Below are positions 1-7,196 of a stretch of 7,947 nucleotides of DNA, in pieces. The position numbers and the translations under genes are program-made. This stretch comes from Kineosphaera sp032229625 (lineage in GTDB: Bacteria > Actinomycetota > Actinomycetes > Actinomycetales > Dermatophilaceae). Below the pieces are notes generated by a model. It did no database searches and was not told the origin of the DNA. It was given only the letters and a program-made list of their open reading frames with translations. The stretch is taken from the NCBI GenBank assembly GCA_032229625.1, contig JAVTVZ010000139.1, positions 1 to 7,947 of the forward strand, in the 5' to 3' direction. Numbering within the stretch: the stretch's first letter is position 1; every line of letters begins with the position of its first letter.

Positions 1-1208
1 AGCGAGCCGTGCAGCCCGAGCAGCGACCGCAGCTCCTGGCGGTGGACGCGGCTGTCCTGCACCGCGACGAGGCCACGCATCGCGACGACGACGTCGCCGA
101 TCCGCGGCCGCACCTGCGCCGAGACGGGGCCGAAGAGCCCGGCGGCCTCCACCTCCTCCCGCAGGTAGACGGTCGCGTCGTCGCCGAGCCGCGCGCGCCA
201 CGCGGCGGCCACGTCGGGCGCGGCGCCGGGCTCGCAATACAGCTGGACGGCGCGCGGTTCGCCGCCGACGATCCGCACCCCCGCGGCGAGGTCGGGCTCG
301 CGGGCCACGTCGAGACGCGCGGAGTGCGGCACGTCGACCATGCCGTGGTCGGCGGTCACATAGAGCGCCGTGTCCGGCGGCAGCAGCTGCGCCAGGCGCG
401 CGAGCGCCCGGTCGGTGGATTCGAGTTCGTCGCCCCACTGCCAGGATTCGCAGCCGTGCACGTGCCCGACCTTGTCGACCTCCCCCCAGTAGAGGTAGAC
501 CAGCGCCCGCGCCGGCCGGCCGCGGTCGGCCTCGCGCAGCGCCGCGAGCGTCGCGTCGACCCGCTCGTCGAGGGAGCGCGCCCCGCGGAACCGGGCGCCG
601 CGCAGCGCCGCGGTCGTCAGGCCGGACCCGTCGAAATACCCCGGGCCGACCATCGTCACCTCGACCCCCGCGGCGGCCGCCGTCTCGAAGACGGTCGGCG
701 CCGGCTGCCAGGCGCGCGGATCCGGCCCGCCCTCCCAGCTCAGCTCGTTGAAGGTGGCCCCTCGCGCCGGGTCGAGCACCTCATAGCCGACGAGCCCGTG
801 CGCCCCGGGCGGCAGGCCGGTGCCGAACGTGCCCATGCTCGTCGCCGTCGTCGACGGGAAGCCGCTGGTCAGCGTGTGTCCGGTCGCCAGGAGCGAGCGC
901 AGGAACGGCGCGTGTCCGCCGCGGCGGGCCAGCAGCCGGGCGCCGAGCCCGTCGACGAGCACGACGACGGCCCGCCGCGCGGGCGCCAGCGGCAGGATCG
1001 TGACGCCGCCCTCGCCGTCGGCGCCGTGACCGGCGACCGGCGACACTCCCAACGACGCCGCGACCGACGGCAACACGCACGCCAGGCCGCCGGTCGCATA
1101 CGTGCGCGGGGGCAGCTCCGCAGCGGCGCCGGTCGCCCCGGTCGTCGCTGTCGTCGCCTCGTCGCGTGCCCCGCCGCCGCGGGCCCGGGGTCGGCGGCGT
1201 GGGCTCAC
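1..1208 (-). CDS. Alkaline phosphatase superfamily phosphodiesterase / nucleotide pyrophosphatase (3' end beyond window)
   Basis: Predicted metal-dependent phosphodiesterase or nucleotide pyrophosphatase of the type I PDE (alkaline phosphatase) superfamily; the substrate cannot be told from sequence. About 402 residues are visible, read right to left with no stop at the left edge. Visible family marks: a hydrophobic strand ending in VLVDGLG (83-89, metal Asp86); GFPSTTATSMG (116-126), carrying the nucleophile Thr120/121; GEVDKVGH (242-249, metal Asp245 and His249); TADHGM (285-290, metal Asp287-His288); and a final LHGS (399-402), probably the last metal His. Probably only some 15-30 residues are missing. 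The start is the GTG at 1208, which overlaps the DUF5998 stop as GTGA and suggests translational coupling. No other sensible start lies before the conserved LPPRTYATGG segment near residue 35. Residues 1-34 are low-complexity Arg/Gly/Ala/Thr. No signal peptide is evident, so a cytoplasmic location is inferred. Confidence 0.88.
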   Translation of the reverse strand, partial: MSPRRRPRARGGGARDEATTATTGATGAAAELPPRTYATGGLACVLPSVAASLGVSPVAGHGADGEGGVTILPLAPARRAVVVLVDGLGARLLARRGGHAPFLRSLLATGHTLTSGFPSTTATSMGTFGTGLPPGAHGLVGYEVLDPARGATFNELSWEGGPDPRAWQPAPTVFETAAAAGVEVTMVGPGYFDGSGLTTAALRGARFRGARSLDERVDATLAALREADRGRPARALVYLYWGEVDKVGHVHGCESWQWGDELESTDRALARLAQLLPPDTALYVTADHGMVDVPHSARLDVAREPDLAAGVRIVGGEPRAVQLYCEPGAAPDVAAAWRARLGDDATVYLREEVEAAGLFGPVSAQVRPRIGDVVVAMRGLVAVQDSRVHRQELRSLLGLHGS

Positions 1209-1792
1209 CGGGCGGTCGCCGCCTGCAGCGCGTGGGCGAACGTCATCGCCTGCGTCAGGGCCGCCTCGCCGTCGGCGACGGCGGACACGCGCACGCTGAT
1301 GTCGTCCGCGGTGATCGACCCCTCGTAGCCGTGATCGGCGTCGCACTGCGGGTCGCCGCACGTCGCGGGCAGCAGGTCGATGCGGCTCACCGAGCCCCAG
1401 CCGATCGTCACGGTCACCTCGTGACCGAGCCGCCCGGGCACGTAGGATGCCGGGTCCGCCACGACGTGCGTGAGCATGACGCCCCGCACTCCGGACAGCG
1501 GCACGCTCTCGGACGTCGCGGTCGCGGCGCCCGGGCCGTGGCCCTCGACGTCGTCGTCGGCGTGGACGACGAGCAGCCGCGTGTCGGTGAGCACGAGCAC
1601 CGTGACGTGGCGCCGCACGGTGTCGTGGTCGAACGTCGTCTCCTGATGCACCAGGTGCGAGACGACCTGATCGCGGGCCAGGGCCGTGCTGACGACGTCG
1701 CCGACGAGCGCGGGGTAGTAACCGGCACGCTCGATGTCGCGGGTCAACTCGGTGGGCAGGGCCTGCCCGGGGGCACCGGATCGGAAGCTCAT
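1205..1792 (-). CDS. DUF5998 family protein
   Basis: Conserved actinobacterial protein of unknown function; 195 residues from the chosen ATG. I recognise the family from the N-terminal ELTRDIERAGYYPALV block (15-30), the LVLTDTRLLVVHADD strand (66-80) and the CGDPQCDADHGYEG motif (145-158). The middle strand resembles bacterial PH-like domains; that is inference. Cys145, Cys150 and His154 could form a metal site or a structural cluster. There is no signal peptide or membrane segment, so it is probably cytoplasmic. Start choice: a GTG six codons upstream (1810) is possible, but the ATG at 1792 has a GGTGAG element nine bases upstream while the GTG has none. The gene lies 76 bases after the GNAT/synthetase gene and overlaps the phosphodiesterase start by GTGA. 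This gene order is, from memory, common in actinobacteria and implies a shared operon, but gives no direct function. Confidence 0.85.
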   Translation of the reverse strand: MSFRSGAPGQALPTELTRDIERAGYYPALVGDVVSTALARDQVVSHLVHQETTFDHDTVRRHVTVLVLTDTRLLVVHADDDVEGHGPGAATATSESVPLSGVRGVMLTHVVADPASYVPGRLGHEVTVTIGWGSVSRIDLLPATCGDPQCDADHGYEGSITADDISVRVSAVADGEAALTQAMTFAHALQAATAR

Positions 1793-1868
1793 GACTCCAT
1801 ACTCACCCACGAGCGGCCCGGAGCGGCACCGACCGTCCGACCGGGCCGTCCGCGGCGCCTGCCGCGCG

Positions 1869-4697
1869 TCACGACAGGGCGCGTCGACCGGCGTCCGTGC
1901 GCGCCCCGGCCGGAGCGATCGTGATGCGCGCCCCCAGCACGTCGGCGCCCTCGGGCCGGGCGTTGACGTAGTCGAGCGTGAGCCGGGCGATCTCGGGCAC
2001 GTCGTCGGCGAGCGTCGCGACCCGGGCGATGATGTCCTCGAGCGCCTCGGAGTCCACGGGCCGGCTACCGCGGTATCCGGTGAGCAGCGGCGAGCCGCGC
2101 AGGCTGCCGATGAGCGCGCGGATGTCGACGTCGGTCAGCGGCGGGATGCGGTGGGCGGTGTCGCCGAGCAACTCGCTCGCGGGCCCGGCCAGGCGGAACG
2201 ACACGACGGGCCCGAAGAGCGGATCCTCGGTCGTCGAGACGATCGTCGCGATGCCGGGCGGCGCGGTCCGCTGCACGACGAGCTCGGGATCACCGAAGGC
2301 CGCCAGGCGCCGCGTGATCGAGTCGAACGCCTCGATGAGGCCGTCCGGGGTCGTCTCCTCGTTGCTCTCCCCCCCGGCGCCGGGGCGGAAGCGCACCGAG
2401 GAGATCCGGGAGCGCAGCACCACGGGCCAGCCCAGCTCGACGGCCGCCGCGACGGCCTCGTCCGACGTGCCCACCGCGATCGTCGGCCACAGCGACACCC
2501 CGTAGGCGGCGAGCACCTCCTTGGCCTCCTGGGCCGTGAGCTCGCGACCTGACGGGCTCTCGTGCAGCACGGCCGAGACGATGCGGTCGACCGTGCCGCG
2601 GTTGACCCCCGCGGGGCGCAGCCGCTCGCCGCGGTCGCTGCGCCGCCACGCGGCATACCGGCTCGCCTTGGCCAGCGCGTTGATGCCGTCCAGCGGCGAA
2701 TCGTAGACGGGCACGATCTCCCGCTCGCCGGTCTGGGGGTCGACGAGTCGCCCCGCGCGGCGCATCACGGGCGTGACGTCGCGGGCCCCGACGAACGACG
2801 TGACACACGGCTTGCCGCGGCCCCCCGCGATGTGGGCGATGGCCCGCGCGACCTCGTCCTCGTTGACGCTCAGCGGGGCGACGAGGGTGATGCTGACCAT
2901 GTCGACGCCGGGGCGGTCGAAGGCGTCCTCGACCGCCTCGGCGATCTGCCGGGACGTGTCGCCGTTGTGCAGCGCGACGGCGTCGCCGACGACCCGCAGC
3001 CCGGCCTGGCGCGCCGCCTCCGTGGTGATGGCGTTCATGCCCACCGACGTGCCGAGGACCGCGATGCCGTCTCCGGCGGGCAGCGGCTGCTGGGCGACGA
3101 GCTGACACACGTTCGTCAGCTCCCGGATCGTCGAGGTGGCGATGACACCGGCCTGGTCCAGGAGGGCGTCGAAGGCCTCGCGGCCGACGCGGCTGGCCCG
3201 CGCGCGGTGCCCCGGAGGCACGCCGCCGGCGGTCGGGGCCTTGACCGCGACGACCGGCTTGCGCAGCGACAACTGCCGTGCGATCCGGCTGAACTTGCGC
3301 GGGTTGCCGATCGACTCCATATACATCGCCACGGACGTCGTGGAGTCGTCGTCGATGAAGAACTGCATGAGGTCGTTGGTCGACACGTCGACCCGGTTGC
3401 CCGAGGACGCGAAGACCGAGATGCCCAGACCGGCCCGGATCATCGCGGCCATGATGCCGACGCCCAGGCCGCCGCTCTGCGTGCAGATGCCCAGCGCGCC
3501 CGTATTGGGCAGGTCCGTCGACATCGTCGCGTTCATCCGCACCGACGCGTCGTTGTTGACCAGCCCGAACGAGCCCGGGCCGACGATCCGCATCCCGCCG
3601 CGGCGCGCCGCGACGAGCAGATCGGCCTGCCGCTGCGCGCCCTGCGGACCCGACTCCGCGAAGCCGCTGGTCACCACGAGCAGCGTGCGCACCCCCGCCT
3701 CCGCGCAGTCCTCGACGACCCCGAGCACGGACTCCGCGGGCACCGCGACGATCGCCAGGTCGACGGGCTCCCCGACGCCGCTGACGCTGGGGTAGGTCGG
3801 CAGGCCCCGCACGGTCTCGGCCTCGGAGTGCACGACGTAGACGGGCCCGCCGAAGCCGCCGTCGAGCACGTTGTCCAGGATCATCGAGCCCATCGCGTCC
3901 GGGCGGCGGCTCACGCCGACGACCGCGATCGAACGCGGCGAGAGCACCGCCTTCATGCTCTGGGCCTCCGCGCGGTGCTCGCGCGCCAGCTGCACCGCCT
4001 GCGAGCGGTCCGTCGGCTCGATCGTGAACTCGACCGCGATGACCCCGTCGTCGTAGTGGTGACGCACCTCGTAGCCGGCGTCGGTGAAGACCTTCATCAT
4101 CTTGCGGTTCTGCGGCAGCACCTCGGCCACGAAGCGCGTGATGCCCGACTCCTGCGCGATCGCCGCGAGGTGCTCCAGCAGCACCGACCCCACGCCCTTG
4201 CCGTGGTAGTGGTCGGAGATGTTGAAGGCGACCTCCGCCGACTTCGGGTCGTCGAGGCGGTCGTATCGGCCGATGCCGATGATCTCGTCGCCCACCACGA
4301 CGACCAGCGCCACCCGCGCGTCGTGATCGACATTGGTGAAGCGGTGCACGTCGCGGTCCGAGAGCCGCTTGATGGGGGCGAAGAACCGCAGGTAGATCGA
4401 CTCGGCGCTCTGCCCGGCGTGGAAGCGGTGGATCGCCTCGGCGTCGCGCGGGGTGATCGGTCGCACGTGCCCGAGCGTCCCGTCCCGCAGGACGACGTCG
4501 CCCTCCCATTCGACCGGGTAGCCCGACTCCGGCTCGACATCGGCGCCGGTGGCCCCGGTGGCTCCACTGCGGTCGACCCCGGTGTCCTCGATCCCGGTGT
4601 CCTCGATCCCGGTGCCGTCGATCCCGGTGTCGTCGGGCGGGTCGGCCGCATTCGACATACCGGAGGCAGGGGTGGACTCGCCGGTCTGCGATGTCAT
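1869..4697 (-). CDS. PatA-like protein: N-terminal GNAT acetyltransferase fused to NDP-forming acyl-CoA synthetase-like module
   Basis: Predicted protein lysine acetyltransferase that uses acetyl-CoA to modify metabolic enzymes such as acyl-CoA synthetases. S. lividans PatA, with GNAT first, is the precedent; Salmonella Pat has GNAT last. The 942 residues contain: a disordered acidic/Gly-rich leader (1-60) with a five-residue repeat; GNAT (about 64-229) with the acetyl-CoA loop HYHGKGVGS (163-171); a CoA-binding Rossmann domain (about 250-385, AVVGVSRRP at 258-266, GPGSFGLVN at 373-381); succinyl-CoA ligase-like domains (about 398-680, TQSGGLG at 406-412); and an ATP-grasp-like region (about 705-930, VVQRTAPPG at 807-815, LLTGYRG at 871-877). 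The synthetase part looks degenerate: the usual Lys of the ATP-grasp VLK strand is Arg762, the HK-x-D-x-GGV block is absent, and the phospho-His loop reads PPGHRAR (494-500). Start ATG 4697 has GAGG just upstream with very short spacing. It is the first gene of the minus-strand operon. Confidence 0.88.
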   Translation of the reverse strand: MTSQTGESTPASGMSNAADPPDDTGIDGTGIEDTGIEDTGVDRSGATGATGADVEPESGYPVEWEGDVVLRDGTLGHVRPITPRDAEAIHRFHAGQSAESIYLRFFAPIKRLSDRDVHRFTNVDHDARVALVVVVGDEIIGIGRYDRLDDPKSAEVAFNISDHYHGKGVGSVLLEHLAAIAQESGITRFVAEVLPQNRKMMKVFTDAGYEVRHHYDDGVIAVEFTIEPTDRSQAVQLAREHRAEAQSMKAVLSPRSIAVVGVSRRPDAMGSMILDNVLDGGFGGPVYVVHSEAETVRGLPTYPSVSGVGEPVDLAIVAVPAESVLGVVEDCAEAGVRTLLVVTSGFAESGPQGAQRQADLLVAARRGGMRIVGPGSFGLVNNDASVRMNATMSTDLPNTGALGICTQSGGLGVGIMAAMIRAGLGISVFASSGNRVDVSTNDLMQFFIDDDSTTSVAMYMESIGNPRKFSRIARQLSLRKPVVAVKAPTAGGVPPGHRARASRVGREAFDALLDQAGVIATSTIRELTNVCQLVAQQPLPAGDGIAVLGTSVGMNAITTEAARQAGLRVVGDAVALHNGDTSRQIAEAVEDAFDRPGVDMVSITLVAPLSVNEDEVARAIAHIAGGRGKPCVTSFVGARDVTPVMRRAGRLVDPQTGEREIVPVYDSPLDGINALAKASRYAAWRRSDRGERLRPAGVNRGTVDRIVSAVLHESPSGRELTAQEAKEVLAAYGVSLWPTIAVGTSDEAVAAAVELGWPVVLRSRISSVRFRPGAGGESNEETTPDGLIEAFDSITRRLAAFGDPELVVQRTAPPGIATIVSTTEDPLFGPVVSFRLAGPASELLGDTAHRIPPLTDVDIRALIGSLRGSPLLTGYRGSRPVDSEALEDIIARVATLADDVPEIARLTLDYVNARPEGADVLGARITIAPAGARTDAGRRALS
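4575..4634 (-). repeat. Four 15-bp in-frame tandem repeats in the GNAT protein leader
   Basis: Four consecutive 15-base units on the + strand share the form GAYCCCGGTGYCSTC, with one to three differences between units. Being 15 long they keep frame and encode about four copies of a (D/E)DTG(I/V) pentapeptide (residues 22-41) in the disordered leader before the GNAT domain. Copy-number change would leave the reading frame intact. Confidence 0.85.
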
Positions 4698-4913
4698 GCC
4701 CTCATCGTCCCACGGCGCCCTGCGCGGGTGTCTGCGACGAGCCAGGTCGCGTCGTGATCCCCTTCACGATCCCCGTCATCAGCCCGGGCGGCCGGCCTGT
4801 CGGTCAGCCCCGTCGGACTGTCGTCGTGTCCGGTGTGTCGACTCCGCCTGTCGGGGCACGCTCGTTGGTCACCCCGGTCCTGGCCGGTCACCGGCATCCG
4901 GCACGCTGGGCCG

Positions 4914-5720
4914 GTGGACTTCGGCGAGGTGGTGCGACGGCGGCGCATGGTGCGCGACTTCGATCCGCGCCCCTTGGACCCCGCGGTGCTGCGGCGCGCC
5001 CTGGCGCGCGCGCTGCGGGCGCCCAGCGCGGGGCACACCCAGGGGCGCGATTTCGTGCTCCTGACCGAGCCCGACGACCGAGCGGCCTACTGGGAGGCGG
5101 CGATCGAGCCCGGCGCGGCCGGCGGACCCGACGCGGCAGCCCAGGGAGTCGAGCAGGGCTCGCCGGGTCACGCGCGGGCGCGGTGGCTGCGCGGCGTGCG
5201 GCGGGCGCCGGCCCTCGTCGTCGTCTGCTCGGACCCGCAGGCCTACGTGGGGCGCTACGGGCGTCCGGACAAGGCGGCGACCGGATACGGCGCCGGAGCG
5301 CAGGCCTGGCCGATCCCCTACTGGGACGTCGATGCCGGGATGTCGGCGCTGCTGCTCCTGCTCAGCGCCGTCGACGACGGGATCGGTGGCCTCTTCTTCG
5401 GCGTGCCCCCGGCACGACACGACGCGGTCCGCGAGGCTCTCGGCGTGCCGGCGGACCGGCGGCTCGTCGGCGTCGTCGCGCTCGGCCACCCCGCCGCGCC
5501 GGCGCCCGATGCCTCGACGGCGAGGTCCCCGTCGGGCCGGACCGCGCCGCGCCGTCGGCACCGACCCGTGCGACGGCGGCTGCAGGACTCGGTGCATCTG
5601 GGTCGATACGGCAGCGCGCCGAGCGCCGGGTGGGGGCGCGGCGGCGACGTCGGCGGCGACCTCGGCGGTGACCTCGGCGGTGACCTGCGCGACGAGCCCC
5701 GGAGCGAGGCTCACGGGTGA
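4914..5720 (+). CDS. Nitroreductase family protein with Gly/Asp repeat tail
   Basis: Predicted flavin-dependent (FMN-type fold) oxidoreductase of the nitroreductase family; the substrate is unknown. The product has 268 residues. Visible marks: the N-terminal FGEVVRRRRMVRDF helix and basic phosphate-binding cluster (3-16), APSAGHTQG (36-44), the GAGAQAWPIPYWDVDAGM stretch (126-143) leading into the LLLLLSAVDDGIGGLFFG core helix and strand, and VVALGHP (187-193). I chose the GTG at 4914 because VDFGEVV is where family members begin. An upstream ATG at 4833 adds 27 residues with no family resemblance. The recognisable family ends near VHLGRYG (about 227-233). About 35 further residues follow, including GGDVGGDLGGDLGGDL (243-258), which is unusual. 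No strong Shine-Dalgarno sequence precedes the GTG. The gene is divergent from the GNAT gene across 216 bases. Confidence 0.85.
   Translation: MDFGEVVRRRRMVRDFDPRPLDPAVLRRALARALRAPSAGHTQGRDFVLLTEPDDRAAYWEAAIEPGAAGGPDAAAQGVEQGSPGHARARWLRGVRRAPALVVVCSDPQAYVGRYGRPDKAATGYGAGAQAWPIPYWDVDAGMSALLLLLSAVDDGIGGLFFGVPPARHDAVREALGVPADRRLVGVVALGHPAAPAPDASTARSPSGRTAPRRRHRPVRRRLQDSVHLGRYGSAPSAGWGRGGDVGGDLGGDLGGDLRDEPRSEAHG
5640..5687 (+). repeat. 12-bp tandem repeats encoding GGD(L/V) tail of the nitroreductase
   Basis: Four 12-base units of the form GGCGGYGACSTS lie in frame at the 3' end of the nitroreductase gene and encode GGDV-GGDL-GGDL-GGDL. The tail lies beyond the conserved fold and resembles a flexible linker. 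Confidence 0.8.
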
Positions 5721-5762
5721 GGGCGTCGCGGCCTCGAGGCTGCGTCGGCACGCCTGCGACCT

Positions 5763-5797
5763 GGGCGGTCCGGGGCGGTCCGGGGCGGTCCGGGGCG
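5763..5797. repeat. 10-bp GC-rich tandem repeat in the spacer before the EIIA gene
   Basis: Three perfect copies of GGGCGGTCCG (5763-5792) are followed by a partial, diverging copy. They sit in the non-coding spacer (5721-5927) after the nitroreductase stop. There is no dyad structure and no known motif; it is probably a slippage-derived minisatellite. Confidence 0.75.
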
Positions 5798-5854
5798 GGC
5801 GGGCAGCGCTCGGGCACTTCGGCGGCTGCGCGGCCCGCGTGGACCGAATGCCGC

Positions 5855-5860
5855 TAGGCT
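5855..5860 (+). promoter_or_regulatory. Possible -10 box of the EIIA-dehydrogenase operon
   Basis: TAGGCT matches the TANNNT pattern of actinobacterial housekeeping sigma -10 boxes. It would place transcription start near 5867, about 60 bases before the EIIA start codon. No convincing -35 hexamer stands 16-18 bases upstream, so this is a motif match only. Confidence 0.35.
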
Positions 5861-5917
5861 GACGTGAGGTCGAGTTGCGTCCGCTGCCGCACGCGCCGCC
5901 GATCCCTGCGTCGAACG

Positions 5918-5923
5918 AAGGAG
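5918..5923 (+). promoter_or_regulatory. Strong ribosome binding site of the EIIA gene
   Basis: AAGGAG ends four bases before the ATG at 5928. It is the clearest Shine-Dalgarno sequence in the window and fixes the EIIA start. Confidence 0.8.
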
Positions 5924-5927
5924 CACG

Positions 5928-6377
5928 ATGTCGCTCGTCACCCCCGCTCAGGTGGTCCTGGACGTGTCCACCACCGACCGGACGGAAGCTATCCGGCTGC
6001 TCGCCGAGACCTTCGTACCCTCGCAGCGGGTGCAGGATCTCGAGGGTTTCCTCGGCGACATCCAGCGCCGTGAAGACCTCATGGCGACCGGGTTGCCCGG
6101 CGGCGTCGCGATCCCCCACAGTCGCAGCCCGCACATCACGGAGCCGTCACTGGCCTTCGGCCGCAGCGACGGCGGCATCGACTGGGGCGCGGCAGACGGC
6201 CCGGCGAAGCTCATCTTCCTCATCGGCGTGCCCGAGGGCGGCCAGTCCGACCAGCTCGCGGTGCTCGCGCAGCTCGCCCGGCGCCTGACGCGCGCGACGT
6301 TCCGCGATCAGTTGCTCACCCTGACAGACCCGCAGGCCATCTGCGATCTGCTCGACGAGGAGGTCATCCGCGCCTGA
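5928..6377 (+). CDS. PTS sugar transporter subunit IIA, fructose/mannitol family (stand-alone)
   Basis: Phosphocarrier domain of the phosphoenolpyruvate:sugar phosphotransferase system: EIIA takes phosphate from HPr on a histidine and passes it to EIIB. The 149 residues are the usual size of a single EIIA(Fru/Mtl) domain. The family signature is GVAIPHSRS (59-67), with His64 as the phosphorylated residue, preceded by the RREDLMATGLPGG block (47-59) and followed by LIFLIGVPEGG near 94-104. There are no membrane segments, so it is cytoplasmic. No EIIB, EIIC or HPr gene is adjacent. It must therefore work with partners encoded elsewhere or have a regulatory role. Its stop overlaps the next ATG as TGATG, so the downstream dehydrogenase is probably translationally coupled. 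Confidence 0.92.
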   Translation: MSLVTPAQVVLDVSTTDRTEAIRLLAETFVPSQRVQDLEGFLGDIQRREDLMATGLPGGVAIPHSRSPHITEPSLAFGRSDGGIDWGAADGPAKLIFLIGVPEGGQSDQLAVLAQLARRLTRATFRDQLLTLTDPQAICDLLDEEVIRA

Positions 6378-7153
6378 TGACGGCCACATCCAGCTCCGAC
6401 GCCCGTCCCACCGCGATCGTCACCGGTGGCGGGTCCGGCCTCGGCGAGGCCACGGCCCGACGCCTGCACGCCATGGGCGCGACGGTCGTCATCGCCGACC
6501 TCGCCGGCTCCCGAGGTGAGGCGGTCGCCGAGTCCCTCGGCGATCAGGGCCGATTCGTCGCCGCCGACGTGCGCGACGACGCGGGGCTCGGGGCCGCGGT
6601 GGAGGCGGCGACCGCGCTGGGCACACTGCGCGTCGCGGTCGCCTGCGCCGGGGTCGCCACCCCGGGTCGGATCCTGGGCCGCAAGGGCGTCCTGCCGCTG
6701 GAGACCTACCGTCAGGTCATCGACATCAACCTCGTCGGCACGTTCAACCTGCTGCGCCTCGCCGCCGAGGCGATGGCGGCCAACGAGCCGCTCGACGGCG
6801 ATCGCGGGGTCATCGTCATGACCGCCTCCATCGCCGCCTTCGACGGCCAGGTGGGCCAGGCGGCCTACGCCTCGAGCAAGGGCGGCGTGGCCGCGTTGAC
6901 GCTGCCGGCCGCGCGCGACCTGGCGGACCAGCAGATCCGCGTGATGACGATCGCCCCCGGCACGTTCGAGACGCCGATGATGGCGAGCCTGCCGCAGGAG
7001 ACCAAGGACAGCCTCGGCGCGATGGTGCCGCACCCCTCGCGGCTCGGGCGCCCGGAGGAATACGCGCTGCTCGTCGAGCACATCGTCACCAACCCCATGC
7101 TCAACGGCGAGACGATCCGGCTCGACGGCGCGCTGCGGATGCCGCCGCGCTGA
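6377..7153 (+). CDS. Short-chain dehydrogenase, type II 3-hydroxyacyl-CoA dehydrogenase (HSD10-like)
   Basis: Predicted NAD-dependent oxidation of a 3-hydroxyacyl-CoA to the 3-ketoacyl-CoA, as in beta-oxidation or 3-hydroxy-2-methylbutyryl-CoA oxidation in isoleucine breakdown. The 258 residues match the length of classical SDRs and of HSD10 (about 261). Visible: the glycine-rich cofactor loop TGGGSGLG (16-23); Asp41 at the end of the second strand, favouring NAD over NADP; CAG (90-92) in place of NAG; Asn118; Ser151 in MTASIAAF; and the YxxxK pair Tyr164-Lys168. The segments FDGQVGQAAYASSKGG (155-170), VMTIAPG and LNGETIRLDGALRM at the C terminus closely recall HSD10, which is why I prefer this over a generic FabG. 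It starts on the EIIA stop (TGATG) and is followed by a hairpin terminator. Confidence 0.92.
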   Translation: MTATSSSDARPTAIVTGGGSGLGEATARRLHAMGATVVIADLAGSRGEAVAESLGDQGRFVAADVRDDAGLGAAVEAATALGTLRVAVACAGVATPGRILGRKGVLPLETYRQVIDINLVGTFNLLRLAAEAMAANEPLDGDRGVIVMTASIAAFDGQVGQAAYASSKGGVAALTLPAARDLADQQIRVMTIAPGTFETPMMASLPQETKDSLGAMVPHPSRLGRPEEYALLVEHIVTNPMLNGETIRLDGALRMPPR

Positions 7154-7169
7154 CGCCTCAGACGGCACG

Positions 7170-7196
7170 ACGGCCGGGCCTTGTGTGCCTGGCCGT
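7170..7196 (+). terminator. Hairpin terminator after the EIIA-dehydrogenase pair
   Basis: A 10-bp stem pairs ACGGCCGGGC (7170-7179) with GCCTGGCCGT (7187-7196) across a 7-base loop. One pair is G-U in RNA and the rest are perfect. It begins 17 bases after the dehydrogenase stop. Only a weak T-rich run follows (TGCTGTGT), typical of actinobacterial terminators without a U tract. Confidence 0.7.

Noticed and set aside
9..1328. 439-residue + strand open frame
   Set aside because: It lies opposite the phosphodiesterase, which shows all metal-binding motifs. Its own product is low-complexity Arg/Ala/Gly.
2562..4757. 731-residue + strand open frame antisense to the GNAT/synthetase gene
   Set aside because: It has Arg/Asp/His-rich composition with no family resemblance. 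It is a by-product of GC-rich third positions opposite a well-recognised gene. The 739-residue frame at 2290-4509 (-) is rejected for the same reason.
4753..4768. CGTGA-N6-TCACG inverted repeat in the divergent spacer
   Set aside because: The arms are only 5 bp and no promoter elements are recognisable around it, so it is too weak to call an operator.
4867..4892. GGTCACC direct repeat (4867 and 4886) upstream of the nitroreductase
   Set aside because: The 19-bp spacing is not helically phased and there are only two copies in GC-rich DNA, so it could be chance.
4833..4913. Upstream ATG start for the nitroreductase
   Set aside because: The added 27 residues match nothing in the family, and the family N terminus begins at the GTG at 4914.
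4869..6134. 421-residue minus-strand open frame across the nitroreductase and EIIA start
   Set aside because: It is antisense to two recognised genes and spans their intergenic repeats. Its composition is non-protein-like.
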